20,710 bases of DNA, from positions 1-20,710 of the forward strand of contig JBCBGM010000046.1 of assembly GCA_038526735.1 (NCBI GenBank), written 5' to 3'. Shown piece after piece: positions 1 through 6,378 of this stretch. Positions within the stretch are counted from its first letter, which is position 1; each line of letters opens with the position of its first letter. Under the pieces are notes generated by a model that saw only the letters and a program-made list of their open reading frames with translations, did not search any database and was not told where the DNA came from. A program made the position numbers and the translations under genes. The DNA comes from Rubricella sp038526735. Lineage in GTDB: Bacteria; Pseudomonadota; Alphaproteobacteria; Rhodobacterales; Rhodobacteraceae.

Positions 1-522
1 CGACTCCACCGAAACGGCGAGGCCGAGGTCATCTTGACCGGCAAAGAGCGTCTTGAGCTGCGCTTTGAGGTCGTGGGGGGAGAAGTCGGTTGTGTCGACC
101 ACGTGATCGGCGCGCTCGCGGAGGGGGGCGAGGATTTCGATCTCCCGCCGAATACCGCCCTCGACCCCTTCATCCTCACCCAAGGGGTGGGGGCGGCGTG
201 TCTCTGAAAAGCGGCGTTGCAGGACTTCAGGGGAGCAGTCGAGGAAAAGGAGTTTTGGCGCAAGCCATCCGGTGCCGCGCATCCAGTCGTGCATCTCTTC
301 GACGCCGCGCACGGTGAAATCACGGGTGCGGACATCCAAACCAACGGCAATGGGCCGGCGGCCATTGCTGGGGAGGGCAAGGAGTTGGCGTAGGAGGGCA
401 ATGGGCAGGTTGTCGATCACCTCGAAGCCCAAATCCTCAAGGCTGCGGATCGCAGTGATCCGCCCGGCGCCCGAGGGCCCGGTGATCAACACAATCTCTG
501 TTGCCTCGTCCGTGTCACGCAT
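1..522 (-). CDS. rapZ: RapZ-family nucleotide-binding protein, 3' end outside the window
   Basis: This is the N-terminal 174 codons of a RapZ/YvcJ-family protein; the reading frame is open to the window edge. The ATG at 522 lies 17 bases after the hprK stop, with a G-rich stretch (TGGGGGT on the coding strand) as a likely ribosome site. Visible family features are the P-loop region near residues 15-23, the segment LEDLGFEVIDNLPIALL (residues about 28-44), the GLDVRTRDF segment and the LFLDCSPEVLQRRFSETRRPHPL segment (about 92-114), all characteristic of this family. In E. coli RapZ is an RNA-binding adaptor that controls glmS mRNA through a small RNA; in alphaproteobacteria the exact role is less clear, but the gene regularly lies with hprK and PTS-Ntr genes. 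The P-loop reads GPSGAGRIT: the usual Lys is Arg and the usual Ser/Thr after it is Ile, so nucleotide binding may be altered. Family call is firm; function is inferred. Confidence 0.9.
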   Translation of the reverse strand, partial: MRDTDEATEIVLITGPSGAGRITAIRSLEDLGFEVIDNLPIALLRQLLALPSNGRRPIAVGLDVRTRDFTVRGVEEMHDWMRGTGWLAPKLLFLDCSPEVLQRRFSETRRPHPLGEDEGVEGGIRREIEILAPLRERADHVVDTTDFSPHDLKAQLKTLFAGQDDLGLAVSVES

Positions 523-539
523 CGCTGACCCCCAGGCGC

Positions 540-968
540 TCACTCCTGAACCGCGATCCCCCGCAGTCGCCCGTTCAGCGTAAGCCAGATCACAGTTGCG
601 AGCGAGGGCACGTCCTTTCCATGCCAGAGCGGCACTGGCAGGTCATCGCGCCAGACGATGTTGCTTTTCGGCAACCTTTGGGCAGGGCGCGTGCCCAAAT
701 CGACCACGAGAGAGAGGGGTGCAGAGGATTTAGAGGCTGTGTGGAAGAGGCCAAGGCCCCGCGCCTCGATCCGCCCGGCGCTCTGCGGGTGGGCGATCAT
801 GTGGGGCGGCGTGCCGCCGAGGCCGATACGGTCATCGCTGATCAGCACCGCGCCGCGCTCTATCAGGGCCAGCGCCAGAGCCGACTTTCCACTGCCGGAG
901 GGGCCAAGCAGCAGCACACCCTGCCCCGCGAACACAACGCCTGTTCCGTGCAGCCATTCGATGCTCAC
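540..968 (-). CDS. hprK: HPr kinase, short alphaproteobacterial form
   Basis: At 142 residues this is about half the length of Gram-positive HPr kinase/phosphorylases and consists only of the C-terminal kinase domain, which is the normal form in alphaproteobacteria. The Walker A motif GPSGSGKS is at residues 22-29, the Asp pair of LISDDR is at 45-46, and the family signature IEARGLG is at 67-73. It should phosphorylate a seryl residue of the HPr-like protein of the nitrogen PTS (PTS-Ntr), a regulatory rather than sugar-importing phosphorelay. The start is a GTG whose last bases overlap the TGA stop of chvG (GTGA on the coding strand), so translation is probably coupled to chvG. rapZ follows after 17 bases. 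The usual downstream partners (an EIIA-Man-type protein and HPr) would lie beyond the window start. Confidence 0.93.
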   Translation of the reverse strand: MSIEWLHGTGVVFAGQGVLLLGPSGSGKSALALALIERGAVLISDDRIGLGGTPPHMIAHPQSAGRIEARGLGLFHTASKSSAPLSLVVDLGTRPAQRLPKSNIVWRDDLPVPLWHGKDVPSLATVIWLTLNGRLRGIAVQE

Positions 969-2665
969 GACGCGACGGGAAGCTCCACCACGAAGCGTGC
1001 GCCTTTGGGGGCGCTGCGGCGGCCGGAGCCCTCGTCGCGGATGTTTTCAGCCCAGATTGTGCCGCCATGCGCCTCCACAATTTGGCGAGAGATGGCGAGG
1101 CCCAGCCCCGAGTGGTTGCCAAATTCCTGCCCCGGCCGCTCGCTGTAGAACCGCTCGAACACATCTGCGAGATTGTCATCGGGGATGCCGGGGCCGTGAT
1201 CTTCGACGGTGATCTGCACGCGGCCCGCGATGGCTTTACTCACGCGCGTGGTGACGGTCTGGGAGGGTTTCGAGAACGAGACTGCGTTGGTGATCAGGTT
1301 GGTCAGGACCTGCGCGAGGCGGGTCTCTAGGCCCAGAGCATGCACCGTGGATTTCGGCAGATCGAGCGCGAGGGAAACGTGCTTCTCAGACGCCGGTCCT
1401 TCGTTGAAGCTGACCACGTTGCTGATGAAGTCATTCAGCACCACAGGCTCCATCTGCCCGCGCACCAGCTCTGAATCGAGGCGCGAGGCGTTAGAGATAT
1501 CCGTCACCAGCCGGTCGAGCCGTTTCACATCAGCCTCGATCACGCCGAGGAGCTTGCCCCGCTGCTGATCGGTTTTGACGAGGGGCATGGTCTCAACCGC
1601 GCTGCGGAGCGACGTCAGCGGGTTCTTGATCTCATGCGCCACATCGGCGGCGAAGCTCTCATTGGCGTGGATGCGTTCGATGAGCGCTTGGGTCATCGCG
1701 CGCATCGCTTTCGACAGATACCCGATCTCATCAGGGCGCTCTGAGAGGTCGGGAATGCGGATGCGTTCGGGCATCAGGCCGGTGCCAGAGGCATCCGCGC
1801 CGCTTTTCTCTGCCGCCGCCGCCAAGAGACGCAGCGGGCGGGCGATATTTCCGGCAAGGATCATCGAGAGCGCGGTGGAGATGGCGAGGGCGAGGCCAAA
1901 GATGATGAGCATCATGGCCCGCTCACGCCGCACGGCCTCGTCAATCTCACCGGCTTGGGTGGTCACGAGAGTCGTGCCAATGATCCGGTCACCAACGGCG
2001 ACGGGCAAGGCCACAGAGAGGGTGAGGTCCCCCGCTTCATCGCGCACGACTGAGTTGTAAGGGGTGCCGGCCCGCGTGCTGGCCAGTGCGCTCGCAACGA
2101 GATTGCTTTTGGGGGCATCGACCGAAGGCTCCAAGAGGGCCGCAACGGCATCAATGGCGCGGCTGAGCGCGGTGGAGCTTTCCTCTTCGCGGACGGTCAC
2201 GGGGCGCAGGGCGAGCTCGGAGACAATCGCCGCCGAATCGCCCAGCAATGTTCCGCCGGTGTCATAGACCCTGATGCGCGCGCCATTGGGCTGGAGAATC
2301 ACCAGGAGCACGTTGCGCACGGCGCGTTCATCGAAGGCAGGGGCGTTGTCCGCGCGAAACGCTACACCAAACGACCGCATCGCGCGGGTGGCGGTTTCAG
2401 CCTCTTGCAGCAAGGTCTGGACGCGCTGCTCCACCAGCGTGCGCTGCTGTTGGCCAAAGACCAGAATACCCGACAGCAAGATCACCATCGCGCACATGTT
2501 CACCAAAAAGATGCGCCGGGCGATCGGCGAGGTGGCCGTCAACGCGCGGGCGGAGCCGCCGAGATCTTCGTAATGGGGGGCGCGCAGGGCCTCTGCCGTT
2601 TCGAGCGGAACCTTGATCCCGCCCCAGCCGCGCCTGCGTCTATGGTAATCCGGAGGAGCGGCCAT
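965..2665 (-). CDS. chvG: Sensor histidine kinase ChvG
   Basis: This 566-residue membrane-bound histidine kinase is the sensor partner of ChvI. It has one transmembrane segment at about residues 51-71, a periplasmic sensing domain of about 175 residues, and a second transmembrane segment at about 250-272. A HAMP-like linker follows, then the dimerisation domain FAADVAHEIKNPLTSLRSAVE with the phospho-accepting His at 344. The ATP-binding domain shows the N box (LTNLITNAVSFS, about 454-465), G1 (DHGPGIP, about 489-495), the F box (FERFYSERPG) and G2 (HSGLGLAI). ChvG homologues respond to acid and envelope stress and control succinoglycan, motility and central carbon genes in rhizobia and Agrobacterium. 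The gene lies 12 bases after chvI. No Shine-Dalgarno-like sequence precedes the assigned ATG, and the first 18 residues are Arg-rich (YHRRRRG), so the exact start is less sure than the family. Confidence 0.92.
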   Translation of the reverse strand: MAAPPDYHRRRRGWGGIKVPLETAEALRAPHYEDLGGSARALTATSPIARRIFLVNMCAMVILLSGILVFGQQQRTLVEQRVQTLLQEAETATRAMRSFGVAFRADNAPAFDERAVRNVLLVILQPNGARIRVYDTGGTLLGDSAAIVSELALRPVTVREEESSTALSRAIDAVAALLEPSVDAPKSNLVASALASTRAGTPYNSVVRDEAGDLTLSVALPVAVGDRIIGTTLVTTQAGEIDEAVRRERAMMLIIFGLALAISTALSMILAGNIARPLRLLAAAAEKSGADASGTGLMPERIRIPDLSERPDEIGYLSKAMRAMTQALIERIHANESFAADVAHEIKNPLTSLRSAVETMPLVKTDQQRGKLLGVIEADVKRLDRLVTDISNASRLDSELVRGQMEPVVLNDFISNVVSFNEGPASEKHVSLALDLPKSTVHALGLETRLAQVLTNLITNAVSFSKPSQTVTTRVSKAIAGRVQITVEDHGPGIPDDNLADVFERFYSERPGQEFGNHSGLGLAISRQIVEAHGGTIWAENIRDEGSGRRSAPKGARFVVELPVAS

Positions 2666-2677
2666 GTGTGTGTCGTG

Positions 2678-3376
2678 TTAGCTCTCGTTGTAGCGGTATC
2701 CTACGCCGTATAGCGTCTCAATCGCGCCAAAGTCATCATCCACGGCCTTAAACTTTTTGCGGACGCGCTTGATGTGGCTGTCGATGGTGCGGTCATCGAC
2801 GTAGATTTGGTCGTCATAGGCCGCGTCCATCAGCTGATCGCGGTTCTTGACGAAGCCAGGGCGCTGCGCGAGCGCCTCTAGGATCAGGTATTCGGTGACG
2901 GTGAGGGTCACATGCTTGCCCTGCCAGGTCACGAGATGGCGCTGGCCATCCATCGTAAGGCCGCCGCGCACCAGCAGCTCAGCATCGGGCGTTTCCCCCT
3001 CGGGCGCGGTGCTCGTCTCGTAGCGGCGCAGAACGGCGCGGATCCGCTCCAGCAGCAGTCGCTGGGAGAACGGCTTGCGGATGTAGTCGTCTGCGCCCAT
3101 GCGCAGGCCCAGCACTTCGTCAATCTCCTCATCCTTTGAGGTGAGGAAGATCACTGGCATCTGGTTCTTTTGGCGGAGGCGAGACAACAGCTCCATCCCG
3201 TCCATCCGTGGCATCTTGATATCGAATACACCGAGGTCCGCAGGGGCGTTTGTGAGTGACTGCAACGCACTGGCACCATCTGTGAACGTCTGAACATCAT
3301 GCCCCTCAGCCTCTAGCACCATAGAGATCGAGGTCAGGATATTTCGGTCATCATCTACTAAGGCGATCAATGACAT
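2678..3376 (-). CDS. chvI: DNA-binding response regulator ChvI
   Basis: This 232-residue OmpR/PhoB-type response regulator has a receiver domain at residues 1-120 with the acidic pair DDD at 8-10, the phospho-accepting Asp at 52 in VFDIKMPRMDG, the conserved Thr/Ser (LTSKDE) and Lys (RKPFS). A winged-helix DNA-binding domain fills about residues 133-232, with LTVTEYLILEALA and the recognition segment DDRTIDSHIKRVRKKF, and ends in YGVGYRY as this family does. It is the first gene of the chvI-chvG-hprK-rapZ operon and is transcribed away from pckA. Its ATG has only a G-rich stretch (GGGGG) as a possible ribosome site. ChvI is essential or nearly so in several alphaproteobacteria. pckA is a known acid-induced, ChvG/ChvI-dependent gene in Agrobacterium tumefaciens, so control of the neighbouring pckA is plausible here but not shown. 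Confidence 0.95.
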   Translation of the reverse strand: MSLIALVDDDRNILTSISMVLEAEGHDVQTFTDGASALQSLTNAPADLGVFDIKMPRMDGMELLSRLRQKNQMPVIFLTSKDEEIDEVLGLRMGADDYIRKPFSQRLLLERIRAVLRRYETSTAPEGETPDAELLVRGGLTMDGQRHLVTWQGKHVTLTVTEYLILEALAQRPGFVKNRDQLMDAAYDDQIYVDDRTIDSHIKRVRKKFKAVDDDFGAIETLYGVGYRYNES

Positions 3377-3605
3377 AGCTGTGCCCCCACACGTTGAACA
3401 TATAGATTAGAAGCAAAGTCACCAATGGGGCAAGACCTGCCTTATTTGCTGAACGCAAGATTATTTCGTCTTTCGGTACTGCATTGCGTCATCCGCTCCT
3501 CTGGCAATCTCACGGCAGAGTGATAATAGAGGCCCCCTAAACCGCTCAGACCGCCTCAGCAGCAGCCAGAGGACGCGCGAACTGGCCCTTCGCCTTGTGT
3601 TTTGA

Positions 3606-3616
3606 GCATCGGATGC
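3606..3616. promoter_or_regulatory. Short palindrome upstream of pckA
   Basis: GCATC-G-GATGC is a perfect 5-base inverted repeat around a single central base. It is 66 bases upstream of the pckA start and could be a regulator half-site pair. Its small size means chance occurrence cannot be excluded. Confidence 0.3.
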
Positions 3617-3635
3617 AGTTGCGGGGCGGGTGCCG

Positions 3636-3652
3636 CCTGAGATGTTCTCAGG
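3636..3652. promoter_or_regulatory. Inverted repeat in the pckA leader
   Basis: CCTGAGA-TGT-TCTCAGG is a perfect 7-base inverted repeat with a three-base centre. It ends 15 bases before the AGGAG ribosome site of pckA. If transcription starts further upstream it would form a hairpin in the mRNA leader; otherwise it is well placed for an operator. No regulator can be assigned from the sequence. Confidence 0.45.
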
Positions 3653-3682
3653 ACCGCTCCACGGCGCAGGAGTTCAGTCCAC

Positions 3683-5287
3683 ATGGAGACTGGTACAGTC
3701 AATCCGTCGTTCCGCCTTGAGCAGAGCGGCATCAGCGGTGTTGCCACGGTTCACTACAACTTGCTGGAACCCGCCCTCGTTGAGGCATCGGTCAAACGGG
3801 GCGAAGGGGAAATCGGCAAAGGCGGCGCGTTTTTGACGACCACCGGCAAACACACCGGACGCTCTCCGCTCGACAAGCATGTGGTGCGCGAAGCGTCTGT
3901 CGAAGACACGATCTGGTGGGACAACAACAAGCCGATGTCCCAAGAGGGTTTTGAGACGCTCAAGGCCGACATGCTGGAGCATGTGAAGGGCGGCGAGCTC
4001 TTTGTGCAGGACCTTTTCGGTGGTGCAGACCCGCGCTACCGGCTGAACGTGCGTGTTGTGACCGAACTTGCGTGGCACAACCTCTTTATCCGCCATCTGC
4101 TGCGGCGGCCCGAGGTTGAAGAGCTGGCCAACTTTGTGCCCGAGTTCACCATCCTGAACTGCCCCTCGTTCAAAGCTGACCCCGAGCGCCACAACTGCCG
4201 CTCTGAGACGGTTATCGCGATCTCGTTGGAGCAAAAGCTGATCCTGATCGGCGGCACCTCGTACGCGGGTGAGAACAAGAAGTCGGTGTTTACGCTCTTG
4301 AACTATCTGCTGCCCGAAAAGGGCGTGATGCCGATGCACTGCTCGGCCAACCACGCGCCGGGCGCGCCTGAAGAGACCGCGATCTTTTTTGGCCTCTCCG
4401 GCACCGGCAAAACCACCCTCTCGGCGGACCCGGAGCGTGTGCTGATCGGCGATGATGAGCACGGCTGGTCGGATCACGGCACCTTTAACTTTGAGGGCGG
4501 CTGCTACGCGAAGACCATCGACCTCTCGCCCAAGGCGGAGCCGGAGATCTTTGCGACGACCTCGATGTTTGGCACGGTGATCGAGAACATGGTCTATGAC
4601 CCGTTCACCAAAGAGCTCGACTTCCACGACAGCTCGCTGACCGCAAACATGCGCTGCGCCTATCCGCTGGACTATATCTCCAACGCATCTGAGACCGCGC
4701 TTGGCGGCATGCCCAAGAACATCGTCATGCTGACCTGCGATGCGTTTGGCGTGCTGCCCCCCATCGCGCGGCTGACCCCGGCGCAGGCGATGTATCACTT
4801 CCTTTCGGGCTTCACCTCAAAGGTGGCTGGAACCGAAAAGGGCGTGACCGAGCCGCAGCCCACCTTCTCCACCTGCTTTGGCGCGCCCTTCATGCCGCGC
4901 CGGCCCGAGGTCTATGGCGCGCTTCTGCGCGACAAGATCGCAGAGCATGGCTCCACCTGCTGGCTGGTGAACACCGGCTGGACGGGTGGCGCGTATGGCG
5001 AAGGCTCCCGGATGCCAATCAAGGCGACGCGGGCGCTGCTGCATGCGGCCCTCGATGGCTCACTGAACAAGGCCGAGTTCCGCAAAGACCCGAACTTCGG
5101 CTTTGAAGTGCCGGTGAAAGTGCCGAATGTCTCAGACGTGCTGTTGGACCCGCGCCGCACCTGGAACGACAAGACCGCCTATGACGCGCAGGCGAAGAAA
5201 CTGGTGGACATGTTCGCAGAGAACTTCGGCCAGTACGCACCGTTCGTGGGCGACGACGTGAAAGACATCGCGCTCGGCGCGGCCTGA
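3683..5287 (+). CDS. pckA: ATP-dependent phosphoenolpyruvate carboxykinase
   Basis: This cytoplasmic enzyme of 534 residues, a normal length for the family, converts oxaloacetate and ATP to phosphoenolpyruvate, CO2 and ADP, the first committed step of gluconeogenesis from TCA intermediates. Visible motifs are TGRSP with the substrate-binding Arg at about 60, SYAGENKK (about 193-200), MHCSAN with the metal-binding His at about 219, the P-loop GLSGTGKTT (237-245, Lys at 243), the kinase-2 motif GDDEHGW (256-262), and the later NTGWTGG segment. AGGAG at 3668-3672 supports the start. The gene is monocistronic: a divergent control region precedes it and a strong terminator follows at 5315-5339. 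In organisms with an ethylmalonyl-CoA or TCA-based acetate route, PEP carboxykinase supplies sugar precursors, which fits mcd lying nearby. Control by ChvI is possible from the divergent arrangement but is inferred. Confidence 0.97.
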   Translation: METGTVNPSFRLEQSGISGVATVHYNLLEPALVEASVKRGEGEIGKGGAFLTTTGKHTGRSPLDKHVVREASVEDTIWWDNNKPMSQEGFETLKADMLEHVKGGELFVQDLFGGADPRYRLNVRVVTELAWHNLFIRHLLRRPEVEELANFVPEFTILNCPSFKADPERHNCRSETVIAISLEQKLILIGGTSYAGENKKSVFTLLNYLLPEKGVMPMHCSANHAPGAPEETAIFFGLSGTGKTTLSADPERVLIGDDEHGWSDHGTFNFEGGCYAKTIDLSPKAEPEIFATTSMFGTVIENMVYDPFTKELDFHDSSLTANMRCAYPLDYISNASETALGGMPKNIVMLTCDAFGVLPPIARLTPAQAMYHFLSGFTSKVAGTEKGVTEPQPTFSTCFGAPFMPRRPEVYGALLRDKIAEHGSTCWLVNTGWTGGAYGEGSRMPIKATRALLHAALDGSLNKAEFRKDPNFGFEVPVKVPNVSDVLLDPRRTWNDKTAYDAQAKKLVDMFAENFGQYAPFVGDDVKDIALGAA

Positions 5288-5299
5288 TCTTTCAGATCA
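5285..5299 (+). other. Small inverted repeat over the pckA stop codon
   Basis: TGATCT-TTC-AGATCA is a perfect 6-base inverted repeat that begins with the last bases of the pckA stop region. It lies 15 bases before the main terminator hairpin and may help protect the 3' end or assist termination. No T-tract follows it. Confidence 0.4.
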
Positions 5300-5314
5300 A
5301 CTGAGTTCAAAGGG

Positions 5315-5339
5315 CGCCCCTTGCGGGGCGTCTTTTTTG
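5315..5339 (+). terminator. Intrinsic terminator of pckA
   Basis: CGCCCC (5315-5320), loop TTGC, and GGGGCG (5325-5330) form a G+C-only six-pair stem followed at once by TCTTTTTTG. The start lies 28 bases after the pckA stop. This is a classic rho-independent terminator on the plus strand. Confidence 0.9.
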
Positions 5340-5342
5340 TTT

Positions 5343-5400
5343 GGGGGGCGCTGCCCCCAGCCCTGCGGGCCTCCCCCGAGGTATTTCTATCAAGATGAAG
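5343..5400. repeat. Hairpin-rich intergenic element of Rhodobacterales type
   Basis: Two adjacent hairpins, GGGGGC-GCT-GCCCCC (5344-5358) and GCCC-TGC-GGGC (5360-5370), are followed by CCCCCGAGGTATTT and then CAAGATGAAG. I recognise this overall pattern as an intergenic sequence seen often in Rhodobacterales genomes, usually downstream of genes; that is recollection, not a search. Only one copy is in this window. It fills the space between the pckA terminator and the 3' end of the permease gene, so it may form the permease transcript's 3' end. Confidence 0.5.
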
Positions 5401-5403
5401 GGA

Positions 5404-6180
5404 TCAGAGCGCCTCGATGCCACGGCGCAGGAGGTTGAGGCCTGCGAGGACCAGCACCACGAGGGTGGCTTTCCGGAAGAGGGCCTGATCCATGCGGTCT
5501 TGGACAAAGAGGCCGACGGCCATGCCGGCGAAGGCTGGGAGCACGAGGAGCGCGGAAAGGGTGCCGGTGACCGGGTTTAATACGCCGGTGCCGCCGTGGA
5601 TGAGGACAAGCACCGCGAGGCCGAAGAAAAAGATGATGCCCTGCAGCCGCACCTGCTCGACCTTTTGAACGCCGCGAGCGAGCAGGTACATGACGACGGG
5701 GGGGCCGGTGACGCCTGCGAGGCCGCCAAAGACGCCGCCGATGATGGCGGAGAGCCGCTCGGCCCAGGGGCTGGCCATCATCGCCTCCGAGGGCTTCCAG
5801 CCAAAGAGTTGCAGTGTGGCGAAGCTGGAGATGCCGATGCCGAGCGCGAGGAACAACGTCGCGGGGGACATCACCGCCACGAAAGGCGCGACGAGGGCGA
5901 TAACGAGGACGATCAGCAGCATGTAGCGCCACCAGGCGAGAAGCGTCTCGACAGCGGTGCTCCACCCGTCGCGCAGGGCTTGCCAAATGTTGGTGAGCAG
6001 GGCGGGCAGCAAGAGCCCGGCCACCGCGTAGGTGGGCGGCAGGGCGGAGCCGAGGCCGGAGACGGCGACCATGGGCAATGCGAACCCCACGGAACCTTTC
6101 ACAAACCCTGCGAGGGTCATCACGGCGATGGCGATGCCGAGGCCGAGAAGGCCGATGTCATCAAGAAGGACGGAAATCAT
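5404..6180 (-). CDS. TauE/SafE-family membrane permease
   Basis: This integral membrane protein of 258 residues is made almost entirely of hydrophobic helices, about eight. It shows the family's N-terminal signature GFVKGSVGFALPMVAV and, in the second half, GGVFGGLAGVTGPPVVMYLLARG, the internal-repeat counterpart. TauE/SafE proteins (Pfam sulfite exporter family) move small anions such as sulfite, sulfoacetate or related organosulfur compounds across the inner membrane, but substrates cannot be read from sequence. The ATG at 6180 is chosen because AGGAGG lies just upstream (complement of 6184-6189) and the protein then begins directly with its first helix. The frame stays open for a further 162 codons upstream but that part has no transporter character. 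The gene is divergent from mcd and ends beside the intergenic element after pckA; no neighbour indicates its substrate. Confidence 0.85.
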   Translation of the reverse strand: MISVLLDDIGLLGLGIAIAVMTLAGFVKGSVGFALPMVAVSGLGSALPPTYAVAGLLLPALLTNIWQALRDGWSTAVETLLAWWRYMLLIVLVIALVAPFVAVMSPATLFLALGIGISSFATLQLFGWKPSEAMMASPWAERLSAIIGGVFGGLAGVTGPPVVMYLLARGVQKVEQVRLQGIIFFFGLAVLVLIHGGTGVLNPVTGTLSALLVLPAFAGMAVGLFVQDRMDQALFRKATLVVLVLAGLNLLRRGIEAL

Positions 6181-6235
6181 GCGCCTCCTCTCCCATGCCG
6201 CCTTCCGCCCTGCAATCGGGATTTCGTGGGCTAAT

Positions 6236-6277
6236 AATATTCCGCCGCGGCGCAAAACCACGCCAGAATATTGCGCC
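6236..6277. promoter_or_regulatory. Nested direct and inverted repeats between permease and mcd
   Basis: The 11-base units AATATTCCGCC (6236-6246) and AATATTGCGCC (6267-6277) differ at one base and start 31 bases apart, close to three helix turns. Between them lies the perfect palindrome CGCCGCGGCG (6243-6252). GGCGCAA (6249-6255) is the inverse of TTGCGCC (6271-6277), and AATATTC (6236-6242) the inverse of GAATATT (6266-6272). This looks like a multi-site operator. A good -10-like TATTAT for the permease (complement of 6234-6239) lies inside it. Confidence 0.5.
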
Positions 6278-6284
6278 TTGATGC

Positions 6285-6313
6285 TTGACCGAGTCGGCAC
6301 CCATCGGTAGGGG
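6285..6313 (+). promoter_or_regulatory. Possible mcd promoter
   Basis: TTGACC at 6285-6290 matches five of six bases of the sigma-70 -35 consensus. Seventeen bases further is TAGGGG at 6308-6313, a poor -10. The position just downstream of the repeat cluster is sensible for a regulated promoter, but the -10 is weak. Confidence 0.25.
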
Positions 6314-6378
6314 AGTGCATCTGCGAAGAAATGGTGCACTGCCGCTATCCTGCGGCGCGCGCGATCCAGGAGCACAGA

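Larger units (their letters stand above)
3377..3682. promoter_or_regulatory. Divergent chvI/pckA control region
   Basis: These 306 bases hold no credible gene and must contain the promoters of both chvI (minus) and pckA (plus). For chvI, TTGCCC (complement of 3428-3433) and TAATCT (complement of 3404-3409) are 18 bases apart, a weak sigma-70-like pair. For pckA, GATAAT at 3522-3527 is a good -10-like hexamer, with CTGGCA at 3501-3506 as a poor and rather closely spaced -35. The pckA ribosome site is AGGAG at 3668-3672, ten bases before the ATG. Two short palindromes lie between the putative pckA promoter and the start codon and are listed separately. Promoter positions are guesses from sequence alone. 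Confidence 0.4.

Noticed and set aside
3674..4798. Open frame of 374 codons on the minus strand inside pckA
   Set aside because: It lies antisense to a perfectly recognisable pckA, has a composition rich in Arg, His and Val as expected for a high-G+C shadow frame, and shows no family motif.
5596..6234. Open frame of 212 codons on the plus strand over the permease gene
   Set aside because: Antisense shadow of a membrane protein, giving an artificial acidic and His-rich product; no ribosome site or family.
6331..6378. Earlier ATG for mcd
   Set aside because: It adds 16 residues unlike the family and has no ribosome site; AGGAG before 6379 fits better.
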